Positions 33,042 through 41,509 of a stretch of DNA of 45,054 bases are shown here, in pieces. The stretch comes from Schinkia azotoformans LMG 9581 (GTDB taxonomy: Bacteria; Bacillota; Bacilli; Bacillales; Bacillaceae_J). Made by a program: the position numbers and the translations under genes. The notes under the pieces are model-generated. The model was not told where the DNA came from and searched no databases. It worked only from the letters and a program-made list of their open reading frames with translations. The stretch covers positions 1 to 45,054 of the forward strand of contig NZ_AJLR01000092.1 in NCBI RefSeq assembly GCF_000307855.1. Direction: 5' to 3'. Positions within the stretch are counted from its first letter, which is position 1, and each line of letters opens with the position of its first letter.

Positions 33042-34724
33042 GTGAAAATTAAAGTTAAATTAATTTTGTTAGTATCATTATTAATTACGGGACTAATCAT
33101 TACAGGTTTACTTTCGGCCCGCCAGCTGAAAAGTGCGGGGGAAGCATATCTTGAAATGCAAGAGGATGAAGAAATACAACTAATGCTAAAATCACTGCAG
33201 TATAGAATCACTGGTTTATCCAATGATGAAAGATCCCTTCTTCTTACTGGAGATGAAGAATTAATTTCTGGAATAGTTGATAAAGTTGAAGAAATAAATG
33301 GATATTTTGAAAACCTTTTAAAAATGCGACATTTAGATAAAGAGCCTATTAATAAAATTAAAGAAAACTTCTTAGTCTATAAAGAAGAAAATAATAAAAT
33401 GGTAGAAGCATTTTTAGGTGGGGAAAGGGAAAAGGCCTATAAAATCCATTTTGAAGACGAGAGAAGCATCCGTAAAAAATTATTGGATCCAAGTATTGAA
33501 GCGACTATAAGTGAAATTACTAGTGAAATAAATAATGATAAAATTTTATTAGCTAAAAAGCAAAAAACGGAGGCGTATATACTAATTTCAACCATTCTAT
33601 TATCTACTATTGCTGGAATTATTATAGCGTTTTTCATCATTAGATCCATTAGTAAACCGATTACTATAATGAATGCACGCTTGAAAGAAATTGCTGAAGG
33701 AGAAGGAGATCTTACTCAGACCATTGATTTAGATTCAAGGGATGAACTCGGTGAAATGGCATATTCATTCAATAACATGATTGGAAAGTTACGCGAATTA
33801 ATAATACAGGTAGGTTATAGTGCCGAACAAGTGGCAGCGGCATCTGAACAGTTAACCGCAAGCTCTGAGGAAACCACAAGGGCGACAGAGCAAATAGCTT
33901 TAACAGTACAGGAGGTTGCTATTGGAACAGCTAAACAAGCTGAAAGTGTGAAGGGAACCTCAATAACTGTTCATGAAATGTCAACTTCATTAAGCCAATT
34001 TGGCACTAGTTCGGAAGTTGTAAAATCTACAGCCCTTCATACTTCAGAGAAGGCAGTAGAAGGAAACAAAGCGGTGGCCACTATTGTTGCCCAAATGAAT
34101 GAAATTAATGAAACAGTTCAAGAACTTTCGGTGATGGTTAAAACATTAGGCGCACGTTCAAATCAAATAGGCAAAATAGTTGCAGCTATTACAGGGATTG
34201 CCGAACAAACAAATCTACTAGCACTGAATGCGGCCATTGAAGCTGCGAGGGCAGGGGAACATGGGCGTGGATTTGCTGTTGTTGCTGATGAAGTTCGTAA
34301 ATTAGCCGAACAGTCAGCAGGTTCAGCTCAAGAAATCTCTCAGCTCATTTCAACTATCCAATCGGATACGAACGAGACAGTAAAAGCAATGGAGGATACA
34401 ACGAATAAAGTAACGGAAGGAATAAATTTTGTTCACGATGCTGGTAAATTATTCGAACAAATAAAACAGGCAGTTCTTGAAGTTACTTCTCAGATACAAG
34501 AAGCTGTCTCAGACGTTCAAAAAATGGCAGTAGGTGCGGAGCAAATGGCTCAATCAGTTGAATTAATTGCTGAAACCGCTGATTTGGCTGCAATTGGAAC
34601 CCAAAACATGTCAGCAGCAACGGAAGAACAACTTGCATCAATGGAAGAAATCACAGCCTCATCTTCTTCATTGTCTAAAATGGCTGAGGAGCTAAATGAG
34701 ATAGTTAGAAAATTCAAGGTGTAA
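33042..34724 (+). CDS. Methyl-accepting chemotaxis protein
   Basis: A chemoreceptor of about 560 residues. The start is GTG 33042 ([10 protein letters not shown]), 7 nt after GAGGAGG. An upstream TTG at 32994 would add 16 residues before the membrane segment and has no ribosome binding site. Layout: TM1 (about 5-25), an extracytoplasmic helical sensor (about 30-175, 4HB-like), TM2 (about 178-202), HAMP, then the coiled-coil signalling domain. The conserved hairpin tip is [20 protein letters not shown] (about 395-415). The ligand is unknown. It is monocistronic, between the gat terminator and purU. Confidence 0.93.
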   Translation: MKIKVKLILLVSLLITGLIITGLLSARQLKSAGEAYLEMQEDEEIQLMLKSLQYRITGLSNDERSLLLTGDEELISGIVDKVEEINGYFENLLKMRHLDKEPINKIKENFLVYKEENNKMVEAFLGGEREKAYKIHFEDERSIRKKLLDPSIEATISEITSEINNDKILLAKKQKTEAYILISTILLSTIAGIIIAFFIIRSISKPITIMNARLKEIAEGEGDLTQTIDLDSRDELGEMAYSFNNMIGKLRELIIQVGYSAEQVAAASEQLTASSEETTRATEQIALTVQEVAIGTAKQAESVKGTSITVHEMSTSLSQFGTSSEVVKSTALHTSEKAVEGNKAVATIVAQMNEINETVQELSVMVKTLGARSNQIGKIVAAITGIAEQTNLLALNAAIEAARAGEHGRGFAVVADEVRKLAEQSAGSAQEISQLISTIQSDTNETVKAMEDTTNKVTEGINFVHDAGKLFEQIKQAVLEVTSQIQEAVSDVQKMAVGAEQMAQSVELIAETADLAAIGTQNMSAATEEQLASMEEITASSSSLSKMAEELNEIVRKFKV

Positions 34725-34969
34725 ATGATGGATAAATATTGGCAACATCCGATTATAAAGATAGTTGTTAAATAAACGTTTAATTAGCCATTTCAGTTTA
34801 AACACTATAAAAAATCTTTTTTTAGATATCTTAATTCTATGCTGACTTTACTTGCAAAGTTATAGGAAATGGCTACCTTATTATAGTATAATCTGATTTA
34901 TCCATTACTAATTCAAAATGAATAGTTTTTTATATTGGAAGATTTTGAAACTTTACATCGGAGGTAGAA

Positions 34970-35875
34970 ATGACAAGCTTAAGACAACGCAAGATACAAC
35001 TTTTTCAAGAAAATAATAAGGATAAGGCACGGCTTTTAATATCATGTCCCGACCAACCAGGGATAGTAGCAGCCGTATCAAAGTTTTTATTTGATCATGG
35101 GGCTAATATTCTGCAATCGGATCAGTATTCGATAGATCCAGAAGGCGGCGGACGCTTCTTTATGAGAGTAGAATTTATATTGCCAAATCTATCTGAACGA
35201 GAAAAACATTTAGAAGAGGAATTTTCAATTATCGGAGAAAACTTCAAAATGGATTGGCATTTTGCCTACGCCTATCACATCAAAAGGATGGCGATATTTG
35301 TTTCCAAACAGGATCACTGCTTAATGGAGCTACTATGGCAGTGGCAAGCAGGGGATTTAGTCGCAGATATTCCTGTTGTCATTAGCAACCATCCTGATCT
35401 TGGACCAACAGTGGAGCAATTAGGCATTCCTTTTTATCATATCCCGGTGACAAAGGAAACTAAGCAAGAGGCTGAACAAAAACAATTAAAACTACTAGAG
35501 GAATATAAAATAGATGTATCTGTGTTGGCACGGTATATGCAAATTCTTTCACCAGAGTTCATCGCTGCTCAACCGTTAAAAATAATCAATATCCATCATT
35601 CATTCCTGCCAGCATTCATTGGTGCAAGACCTTATGAACGCGCGTATGAACGGGGAGTAAAAATCATTGGTGCAACCTCCCATTACGTGACAGATGATTT
35701 GGACGAAGGACCAATCATCGAACAAGGGGTGCAGCGTGTCAATCATAGTAATAATGCCGAGGATTTAAAACGAATCGGTCGTTCTGTTGAACGCAGTGTG
35801 TTAGCAAGAGCAGTAACATGGCATTTGGAAGATCGAGTTATTGCATTTAAGAATAAAACGGTTGTGTTTGGGTAA
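34970..35875 (+). CDS. purU: Formyltetrahydrofolate deformylase
   Basis: A 301-residue enzyme that hydrolyses 10-formyl-THF to formate and THF, balancing the C1 pool. An N-terminal ACT domain (about residues 20-95, RLLISCPDQPGIVAAVSKFL) precedes a formyltransferase fold. Catalytic Asn and His are in IINIHHSFLPAFIGARPYER and the catalytic Asp in TDDLDEGPIIEQ. The 245-nt gap upstream is AT-rich and has no gene that I can see. ATCGGAGGTAG precedes the ATG. Confidence 0.95.
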   Translation: MTSLRQRKIQLFQENNKDKARLLISCPDQPGIVAAVSKFLFDHGANILQSDQYSIDPEGGGRFFMRVEFILPNLSEREKHLEEEFSIIGENFKMDWHFAYAYHIKRMAIFVSKQDHCLMELLWQWQAGDLVADIPVVISNHPDLGPTVEQLGIPFYHIPVTKETKQEAEQKQLKLLEEYKIDVSVLARYMQILSPEFIAAQPLKIINIHHSFLPAFIGARPYERAYERGVKIIGATSHYVTDDLDEGPIIEQGVQRVNHSNNAEDLKRIGRSVERSVLARAVTWHLEDRVIAFKNKTVVFG

Positions 35876-35897
35876 ATATTTTTTGCAAATGTAATAG

Positions 35898-35949
35898 CAA
35901 GTACCACTAATTAAGAGTAGCAAAACTCTATTGGTGGTGCTTGTTTTTT
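35898..35949 (+). terminator. purU terminator
   Basis: CAAGTACCACTAAT (35898-35911) pairs with ATTGGTGGTGCTTG (35930-35943), 14 bp with two wobbles, plus inner AGAGT/ACTCT, then six T residues. The rest of the 376-nt gap to cas3 is AT-rich and holds only a candidate cas3 promoter. Confidence 0.88.
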
Positions 35950-36100
35950 AGGGCAAGGATCATTTGGTTATGTTTTTATTTCTTTAAATATCAAATTACT
36001 TTTTTGCTTTCCATAAGTTCTCCAAAATAAACTTTATAAATTCACCTTTGTTATTAGTGTTTTCTCTTTCAAGACCTATAGAAAAATGTCTCTCTGAATT

Positions 36101-36128
36101 ATGACAATTTTTCGAAATGTAATATAAA
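36101..36128 (+). promoter_or_regulatory. Candidate cas3 promoter
   Basis: ATGACA (36101-36106), 16 bp, TATAAA (36123-36128). It is the best sigma-A-like pair in the AT-rich 300 nt before cas3. I found no CRISPR-repeat-like or TTC-plus-guide match here. Confidence 0.4.
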
Positions 36129-36251
36129 AGTAAAGGGATTTGGAAAAGTGTACCGAAAATTGTATTAATATTACAGTAGTAAAATTATTTATGCAAAAAT
36201 GCTTCAGTATGGAATTTTACTAAAAAATTTTTCTTAATGTGGAGGGAAAAG

Positions 36252-38684
36252 ATGACTTTTATTGCTCATATTCGTGAAAGTGATAACCAAATACAAACTG
36301 TTGAACAACATTTATTAGAAGTAAAAAACTTGGCAGAATCTTTTGGGGAAAAGCTTGGTGTAAAACATCTTACTGGTCTTGCTGGTGTACTTCATGACTT
36401 GGGGAAATGCTCAAATGAATTTACAGATTACATATTGGAAGCGGTAAAGAATCCTGATGCTCCACCTAAAAGAGGTAGTGTTGATCATTCAACTGCAGGT
36501 GGTAAACTTTTATATGACTTTTTCCATACAGACAATATTTCTCGGTATAAAGGGATAGTCGCTGAAATTGTTGGAAATGCAATTATTTCACACCATTCAT
36601 ATCTTCAAGATTTTTTAAATCCCAATTTAGAATCAAATTATTTAAGTAGAGTACGTGATAAGGAAATAACGAATTTTGAAATGACTAAGCAATACTTTTT
36701 TAACAATGTTATGAATAAATCTGAATTTGATAGTTATGTTGAAGATGCTGCTACTGAAGTTGAAAAATTTCTCGCAAAAGAGTCATCAGAACATAATGAA
36801 AAGCAATTGATGTTTTTAACCAAATTTATCTTCAGTGCGTTAATTGATGCTGACCGAACTAATACAAGATTATTTGAAGAAAATAAGACAACTGAAACCG
36901 AAACTAATGTTGATTACCAGGAATTATTTGATACGTACTATCAAAGATTAATGAAAAAAATGAATTCGTATAAATCGCATCCGAAAGCTAATACACCTAT
37001 AAATCTCTTAAGAACAGAGATGTCTAATCAATGTGAGAAATTTGCAGAGAACCCATCTGGAATTTATACACTTTCTATTCCTACTGGTGGTGGAAAAACA
37101 TTGGCTAGCTTAAGGTATGCATTAAAGCATGCTATAAAGTATAACAAAAAGCGGATTATTTATGTTGTTCCGTTTACAACAATCATTGAACAAAATGCTG
37201 AAGAGGTTCGAAAAATATTATTGGATGACGGAAATATACTAGAACATCATTCTAATGTGATTGATGATATTAATATTGATGACGAAAGCCAATCAGGTAG
37301 GATGAGTGTGCAACAGAAACTAAAACTAGCCAAAGATAATTGGGATTCTCCGATCATATTTACAACAATGGTCCAGTTTTTAAATGTCTTTTATGCTAAA
37401 GGAAGTAGAAATATTAGAAGACTGCATAATTTAAGCGAGTCCATCATCATCTTTGATGAAGTACAAAAAGTGCCAATTTCATGTGTATCTTTATTTAACC
37501 AAGCATTAAATTTCCTTAAAATATATGCTCGTACTAGTATCATTCTTTGTACTGCAACCCAGCCAGCTTTGGATTTCGTTGAACACAAACTTGAGATAAA
37601 TACTGATAATGAAATTGTTAACAATCTGGACAATGTTATTGATGCGTTTAAGCGGGTTGAAATTATAGATAAAGCAACATCTGAAACATTTAATAACGAA
37701 AAACTTAATGATTTTATTGAAACCATAATGGAAGAAGTTCAAAATGTTTTAGTCATTTTAAATACAAAAACAGTTGTTAAAAATTTGTATAATCTCTTAA
37801 AAGAAAAGGAAAATGGCATTCCTCTTTATCATTTAAGCACATCAATGTGTGCTACACATAGAAATAATATATTAAAAGAAATAAGAGAACACCTTAGGGA
37901 AGGAAATAAATTAATTGTTATTAGCACACAGCTGATTGAGGCTGGTGTAGATGTTAGTTTTGATTGTGTCATTCGTTCCTTAGCCGGATTAGACTCAATT
38001 GCACAAGCAGCGGGTAGATGCAATAGGCATGGTGAAAACGAAATACGAAATGTATATGTTATTGATCATGAAGAGGAGAATTTAAAGCACTTAAAAGAGA
38101 TAAAAGTAGGAAAGCAAGTGGCAAGAAAAATTTTAATTGATATGAAACGAGATAATACATGCCATGGTGGAGATGTTTTATCTACGCAAGCTATGGAGCG
38201 GTATTTTCAAGAGTATTACACTGATTTTAAAGGCAATTTGAATTACTATATTCCAAAGCTAAAAAAGGAAATGATGGAGTTATTGACTGCAACAAAAGGA
38301 AAATATAGTTTTTATCAAGACTATCTTCATAATGAGCAGAAGCATATTCCTTTATTCATTGTAAATAGTTATAAAACAGCCGCAGAATACTTTCGCGTTA
38401 TTGATGATAAAACGACTTCAGTTATTGTTCCTTATGGAGAAGGAAAAGATATTATTGCAGAATTAAACAGTAGTAGATCAATTGAGGACCTGACGCGATT
38501 ATTGCGGAAGGCTCAGCAATATACGATTAGTGTATATGAGTATGAGAAAAAATTGTTAGATAAAAATAATGCGTTAGTCCCTTACCTCGAAGGGAAAGTT
38601 TTAGCTTTAAAAGAAGGGGCATATAATCAGGAATTTGGACTTGATCTTGAAAACGATAGCTGGTCTGGATTGAATATATTTTAA
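36252..38684 (+). CDS. cas3: Type I-C CRISPR helicase-nuclease Cas3
   Basis: About 810 residues, starting at ATG 36252 (MTFIAHIRESDNQ), 6 nt after GGAGG. An ATG at 36237 lies before this ribosome binding site and is rejected. The N-terminal HD nuclease has His20, His48-Asp49 (GVLHDLGKCSNEF) and ISHHSYLQD. The helicase has Walker A PTGGGKT (277-283), the DEVQ box (402-405), CTATQPAL, STQLIEAGVDVSFD and motif VI QAAGRCNRHGE (about 585-594). Cas3 is recruited by target-bound Cascade to nick and degrade DNA. A terminator directly after the stop separates it from the other cas genes. Confidence 0.96.
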   Translation: MTFIAHIRESDNQIQTVEQHLLEVKNLAESFGEKLGVKHLTGLAGVLHDLGKCSNEFTDYILEAVKNPDAPPKRGSVDHSTAGGKLLYDFFHTDNISRYKGIVAEIVGNAIISHHSYLQDFLNPNLESNYLSRVRDKEITNFEMTKQYFFNNVMNKSEFDSYVEDAATEVEKFLAKESSEHNEKQLMFLTKFIFSALIDADRTNTRLFEENKTTETETNVDYQELFDTYYQRLMKKMNSYKSHPKANTPINLLRTEMSNQCEKFAENPSGIYTLSIPTGGGKTLASLRYALKHAIKYNKKRIIYVVPFTTIIEQNAEEVRKILLDDGNILEHHSNVIDDINIDDESQSGRMSVQQKLKLAKDNWDSPIIFTTMVQFLNVFYAKGSRNIRRLHNLSESIIIFDEVQKVPISCVSLFNQALNFLKIYARTSIILCTATQPALDFVEHKLEINTDNEIVNNLDNVIDAFKRVEIIDKATSETFNNEKLNDFIETIMEEVQNVLVILNTKTVVKNLYNLLKEKENGIPLYHLSTSMCATHRNNILKEIREHLREGNKLIVISTQLIEAGVDVSFDCVIRSLAGLDSIAQAAGRCNRHGENEIRNVYVIDHEEENLKHLKEIKVGKQVARKILIDMKRDNTCHGGDVLSTQAMERYFQEYYTDFKGNLNYYIPKLKKEMMELLTATKGKYSFYQDYLHNEQKHIPLFIVNSYKTAAEYFRVIDDKTTSVIVPYGEGKDIIAELNSSRSIEDLTRLLRKAQQYTISVYEYEKKLLDKNNALVPYLEGKVLALKEGAYNQEFGLDLENDSWSGLNIF

Positions 38685-38756
38685 AAACCTATCTTTGCTT
38701 TAAGATAGGTTTTCAAATAATATATTATATTTTTCAATCCACGCTTTAAAAGCGAC
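38682..38756 (-). ncRNA. Candidate CreR-type mini-crRNA (repeat-like + 17-nt guide + terminator)
   Basis: Minus strand. A 26-nt repeat-like segment (38756-38731) begins GTCGC and ends GCGTGGATTGAAAA. The array repeat begins GTCGC and ends GCGTGGATTGAAAT. The middle is shortened but stays self-complementary (CGCTTT-T-AAAGCG), so the Cas5c-type hairpin and the 11-nt handle TGGATTGAAA(A) are kept. A 17-nt guide, ATATAATATATTATTTG (38730-38714), follows, then the terminator stem (38713-38684). The guide matches the cas5c promoter at 38797-38813 in 15 of 17 bases behind a TTC PAM. A regulatory crRNA made outside the array is inferred. The sequence features are directly visible, and no expression data are available here. 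Confidence 0.8.
38684..38713. terminator. Bidirectional terminator: end of cas3 (+) and of the mini-crRNA (-)
   Basis: AAAACCTATCTT (38684-38695) and AAGATAGGTTTT (38702-38713) form a perfect 12-bp stem with a 6-nt loop. On the plus strand it follows the cas3 stop directly. On the minus strand it ends in TTTTTAAAAT and closes the candidate guide RNA. Confidence 0.85.
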
Positions 38757-38761
38757 AATTC

Positions 38762-38790
38762 ATTATAACAAATTTAGAAAGTATTATCTA
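38762..38790 (-). promoter_or_regulatory. Promoter of the mini-crRNA
   Basis: Minus strand: TAGATA (38790-38785), 17 bp, then a perfect TATAAT (38767-38762). The -10 ends 5 nt before the GTCGC of the repeat-like segment, so the RNA would start at or within a base or two of that segment. Confidence 0.7.
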
Positions 38791-38793
38791 TAA

Positions 38794-38834
38794 TTCATAT
38801 AATATATGATTTAATTTGATTTTGTGGTTATAAT
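38794..38834 (+). promoter_or_regulatory. cas5c operon promoter containing a TTC-PAM protospacer for the mini-crRNA
   Basis: TTC (38794-38796) is directly followed by ATATAATATATGATTTA (38797-38813). Compared with the guide, positions 1-11 and 13-16 match and positions 12 and 17 differ. A perfect -10 TATAAT lies at 38829-38834, with a weak -35 (ATGATT, 38806-38811) inside the matched stretch. A full-length Cascade footprint from the PAM would cover the -35 and reach the -10. TATAAT also occurs at 38789 and 38798, so the true -10 needs mapping. Confidence 0.7.
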
Positions 38835-38884
38835 AGGATAAGATATAGTTAAGTGAAAAATCAGAAAGTTAGAGAGGTGAGATT

Positions 38885-39607
38885 ATGCGAAATGCAATAG
38901 AATTTGAAGTTTATGGTAAGTACGCCCTGTTCACTGATCCTCTTACAAAAATGGGTGGTGAAAAACTTTCGTATCAGGTACCTACGTATCAGGCATTAAA
39001 AGGGATTGTTGAGTCAATCTACTGGAAGCCAACACTGTTAATGGTTGTGGATGAAGTCAGAATCATGGAGGCCATACGAATGGAATCAAAAGGTATCCGA
39101 CCAATTGAATATGGTGGTGGAAATACACTTGCAAATTACACGTATTTAAAGGATGTGCGCTATCAAGTTAGAGCTCATTTTATATTTAACCCCCATCGCC
39201 CGGATATGGCTTTTGACCGTAACGAGCATAAACACCATAACATACTAGTGCGTTCTCTTAACGCTGGAGGACGAAGGGATACTTTCCTAGGTACTAGAGA
39301 ATGTCAAGCGTATGTAGAACCATGTGTATTTGGTGAAGATAAAGGCTTTTATGACAATTATGATGGTGAAATTCATTTCGGTACAATGGTTCATGGTATT
39401 AATTATCCCGACGAGACAGGGAGAAACGAAATGGAAGTACGGCTTTGGAATCCAGTGATGAAAAACGGGATTATCCAATTTATAAGACCTGATCAGTGCA
39501 CACAAATCCGAAAAATTAACTATATGAATCCGAAGCATTTTGATGATTCAAATGTTGAAGCAGTTGAAAATCTATTAAATATGCTTGAAGAGGGGGGGAA
39601 TCAATGA
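38885..39607 (+). CDS. cas5c: Type I-C Cas5c: crRNA-processing endoribonuclease and Cascade subunit
   Basis: 240 residues. In type I-C there is no Cas6, and Cas5c cuts the repeat below its hairpin and keeps the 5' handle. The catalytic triad known from B. halodurans Cas5d is present at the same positions: Tyr46 (ESIYWKP), Lys116 and His117 (NEHKHHNIL). Further family stretches are [20 protein letters not shown] and [24 protein letters not shown] precedes the ATG. It is the first gene of the effector-adaptation operon, behind the promoter matched by the mini-crRNA. It overlaps cas8c by 4 nt. Confidence 0.95.
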   Translation: MRNAIEFEVYGKYALFTDPLTKMGGEKLSYQVPTYQALKGIVESIYWKPTLLMVVDEVRIMEAIRMESKGIRPIEYGGGNTLANYTYLKDVRYQVRAHFIFNPHRPDMAFDRNEHKHHNILVRSLNAGGRRDTFLGTRECQAYVEPCVFGEDKGFYDNYDGEIHFGTMVHGINYPDETGRNEMEVRLWNPVMKNGIIQFIRPDQCTQIRKINYMNPKHFDDSNVEAVENLLNMLEEGGNQ

Positions 39608-41493
39608 GTTGGCTATTAAATCTATATGAAACCTATGAATCTAATTTAGATCAGGTAGGGATAATTGAAAAAAAGTATAATGACCAGGAATTTACACTTT
39701 TGCCTATCTCTCATACAACTCAAAATGCCCATATTGAAGTGGAAATAACAGAAGATGGGGAATTTCATTCTGCTAGGGTTATTGATAAGAATGATGCTGG
39801 TACATTAATTCCATGTACTGAAGATTCAGCAAGCCGTGCTGGCTCAAAAATTGCACCTTATCCATTGCATGATAAATTAAGCTATGTAGCGGGCGATTTT
39901 GTTGCATATGGTGGCAAAATTAAAAGAGAAGAGCCGTTTACATATTATATTAAGCAATTAGAAGAATGGGCTAAATCTCCATATGCCACGGCAAAAGTTA
40001 AAAGTATTTATACCTATTTGTCTAAAAAACAATTGATTAAAGATTTAGTTGAAAATGGGATTTTATTTTTAGATGATAAAGGTAACTTGATAGAGAAATG
40101 GGATAAAAAATATGAATCTGTGCATAAAGAAAAACCTCTGATATTTTCAGTTATTAGCGGTGAACAGGAAAGTGCGTTTATTCGATTTAATGTTTATTCA
40201 CCAAATAAGATCTTAACGAAGGTATGGAAGGATCAAGAGATGTATGATTCTTTTATTCGATATTATAAAGATTTATTAGGGGATGAGGATCTTTGCTATG
40301 TAACGGGAAAAAGATCGCCAAGTACGGACAAACATGCGAACAAAATAAGAAACCCGGCAGACAAGGCGAAATTAATTTCGTCAAATGACTCCAGCGGATT
40401 TACATTTAGGGGTCGCTTCAACAATAGCGATGAAGTAGCAAGCATCAGCTATGAAGTTTCCCAAAAAGCGCATAATGCATTGAAATGGCTAATTAACCGG
40501 CAAGGGAAAATAGTCGATAATCGCGTGTTTCTGGTTTGGGGTAATGACGGTTCTGAGATACCTGATCCTATGGAAGATACTTTCTCAATAGATCCAACAA
40601 TAATTGAAAGAAAAGAACGAATATCTTTTACAAACCAAGGATTTGCAAATGAAGTTGCCAAAGCTTTAGACGGATTTAAAAGTAATTTGTCGACTAAAGC
40701 AAATGTAAATATATTAATACTGGATTCAGCTACAACAGGTCGAATGGCAGTTTTATACTATCGAAATATGGATAAAGAACTTTATTTAAATAGATTAATA
40801 AAGTGGCATTCAACTTGCAAATGGCTTCACCGATATCGGAAAGATGCTCATGGTGAATATGTTCAGTTTTATGGGGCTCCAGCTACTAAAGATATAGCCT
40901 TTGCTACATATGGGCCTAAAGCGAGTGATAAAGTAGTTAAAGGACTGATGGAGCGTATGCTTCCTTGTATTATTGATGACAAAATTATACCTTTGGATAT
41001 TGTTAGAAGTGCATTATATCGGGCTTCAAATCCAGTAGCGATGGAAAAGTGGGAATGGGAAAAAACGCTTAGTATTACATGTGCATTAATTAATAAAAAG
41101 GAGGGATATAAAGTGGCATTAGATACTGAAAATAATAATCGTGACTATTTATTTGGCCGTTTATTAGCAATTGCTGATGTTTTGGAAAGACGTGCGTTAG
41201 GTTCCGAAGAAACAAGGTCAAGCAATGCAATTCGTTATATGAATTCCTTTTCTAAAAATCCTGCAAGAACTTGGAAAACAATTCAGGAAAGTTTGCAGCC
41301 ATATCAAGCAAGACTTGGAACAAAGGGATTATATTTATCAAAAATGATAGATGAAGTGGCTTCAAGAATAAACTATGAAGACTTTAATAATAAACCACTA
41401 TCAGGTAAATATTTATTAGGATTTTACAGCCAGCGCCATGAATTATATCAAAAAAAGGAAAAAAGTGATTCTATTGAAGAATCTATAAACTAG
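39604..41493 (+). CDS. cas8c: Type I-C Cascade large subunit Cas8c (Csd1)
   Basis: 629 residues, starting [20 protein letters not shown], the usual Csd1 opening. It recognises the PAM and starts R-loop formation. Visible family blocks are [60 protein letters not shown] and [20 protein letters not shown]. It is preceded by GAGGGGGGG and overlaps cas5c by 4 nt (ATGA). The last 126 codons form an internal gene (Cas11c). Confidence 0.95.
   Translation: MSWLLNLYETYESNLDQVGIIEKKYNDQEFTLLPISHTTQNAHIEVEITEDGEFHSARVIDKNDAGTLIPCTEDSASRAGSKIAPYPLHDKLSYVAGDFVAYGGKIKREEPFTYYIKQLEEWAKSPYATAKVKSIYTYLSKKQLIKDLVENGILFLDDKGNLIEKWDKKYESVHKEKPLIFSVISGEQESAFIRFNVYSPNKILTKVWKDQEMYDSFIRYYKDLLGDEDLCYVTGKRSPSTDKHANKIRNPADKAKLISSNDSSGFTFRGRFNNSDEVASISYEVSQKAHNALKWLINRQGKIVDNRVFLVWGNDGSEIPDPMEDTFSIDPTIIERKERISFTNQGFANEVAKALDGFKSNLSTKANVNILILDSATTGRMAVLYYRNMDKELYLNRLIKWHSTCKWLHRYRKDAHGEYVQFYGAPATKDIAFATYGPKASDKVVKGLMERMLPCIIDDKIIPLDIVRSALYRASNPVAMEKWEWEKTLSITCALINKKEGYKVALDTENNNRDYLFGRLLAIADVLERRALGSEETRSSNAIRYMNSFSKNPARTWKTIQESLQPYQARLGTKGLYLSKMIDEVASRINYEDFNNKPLSGKYLLGFYSQRHELYQKKEKSDSIEESIN
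41113..41493 (+). CDS. cas11c: Cascade small subunit Cas11c from an internal start in cas8c
   Basis: An in-frame GTG (codon 504 of cas8c) at 41113 is preceded by a perfect AAGGAGG (41098-41104) with 8 nt spacing. This gives a 126-residue protein, starting [18 protein letters not shown], then mostly helical. Internal translation of a small Cas11 subunit from the 3' part of cas8c is established for type I-C systems. Size and position fit. Two copies would line the Cascade belly. The start is inferred from the ribosome binding site. Confidence 0.78.
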   Translation: MALDTENNNRDYLFGRLLAIADVLERRALGSEETRSSNAIRYMNSFSKNPARTWKTIQESLQPYQARLGTKGLYLSKMIDEVASRINYEDFNNKPLSGKYLLGFYSQRHELYQKKEKSDSIEESIN

Positions 41494-41509
41494 CAGGGGG
41501 AAAAAGAAG

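Noticed and set aside
36001-36251. A second guide target or repeat-like element before cas3
   Set aside because: TTC trinucleotides occur, but none is followed by a sequence resembling the 17-nt guide, and no GTCGC...GGATTGAAA pattern is present.
38731-38756. A decayed remnant of an old CRISPR array
   Set aside because: Only one unit exists, in reverse orientation to the array, with its own promoter and terminator, preserved pairing and a guide match behind a TTC. Simple decay does not explain these together.
38714-38884. A CreT-like toxin gene, making the repeat-like RNA a CreA antitoxin
   Set aside because: I looked for a short ORF with a ribosome binding site in the gap. The ATG at 38806 meets a stop after two codons, and nothing else plausible is present. 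The guide matches the cas5c promoter, which favours cas autoregulation.
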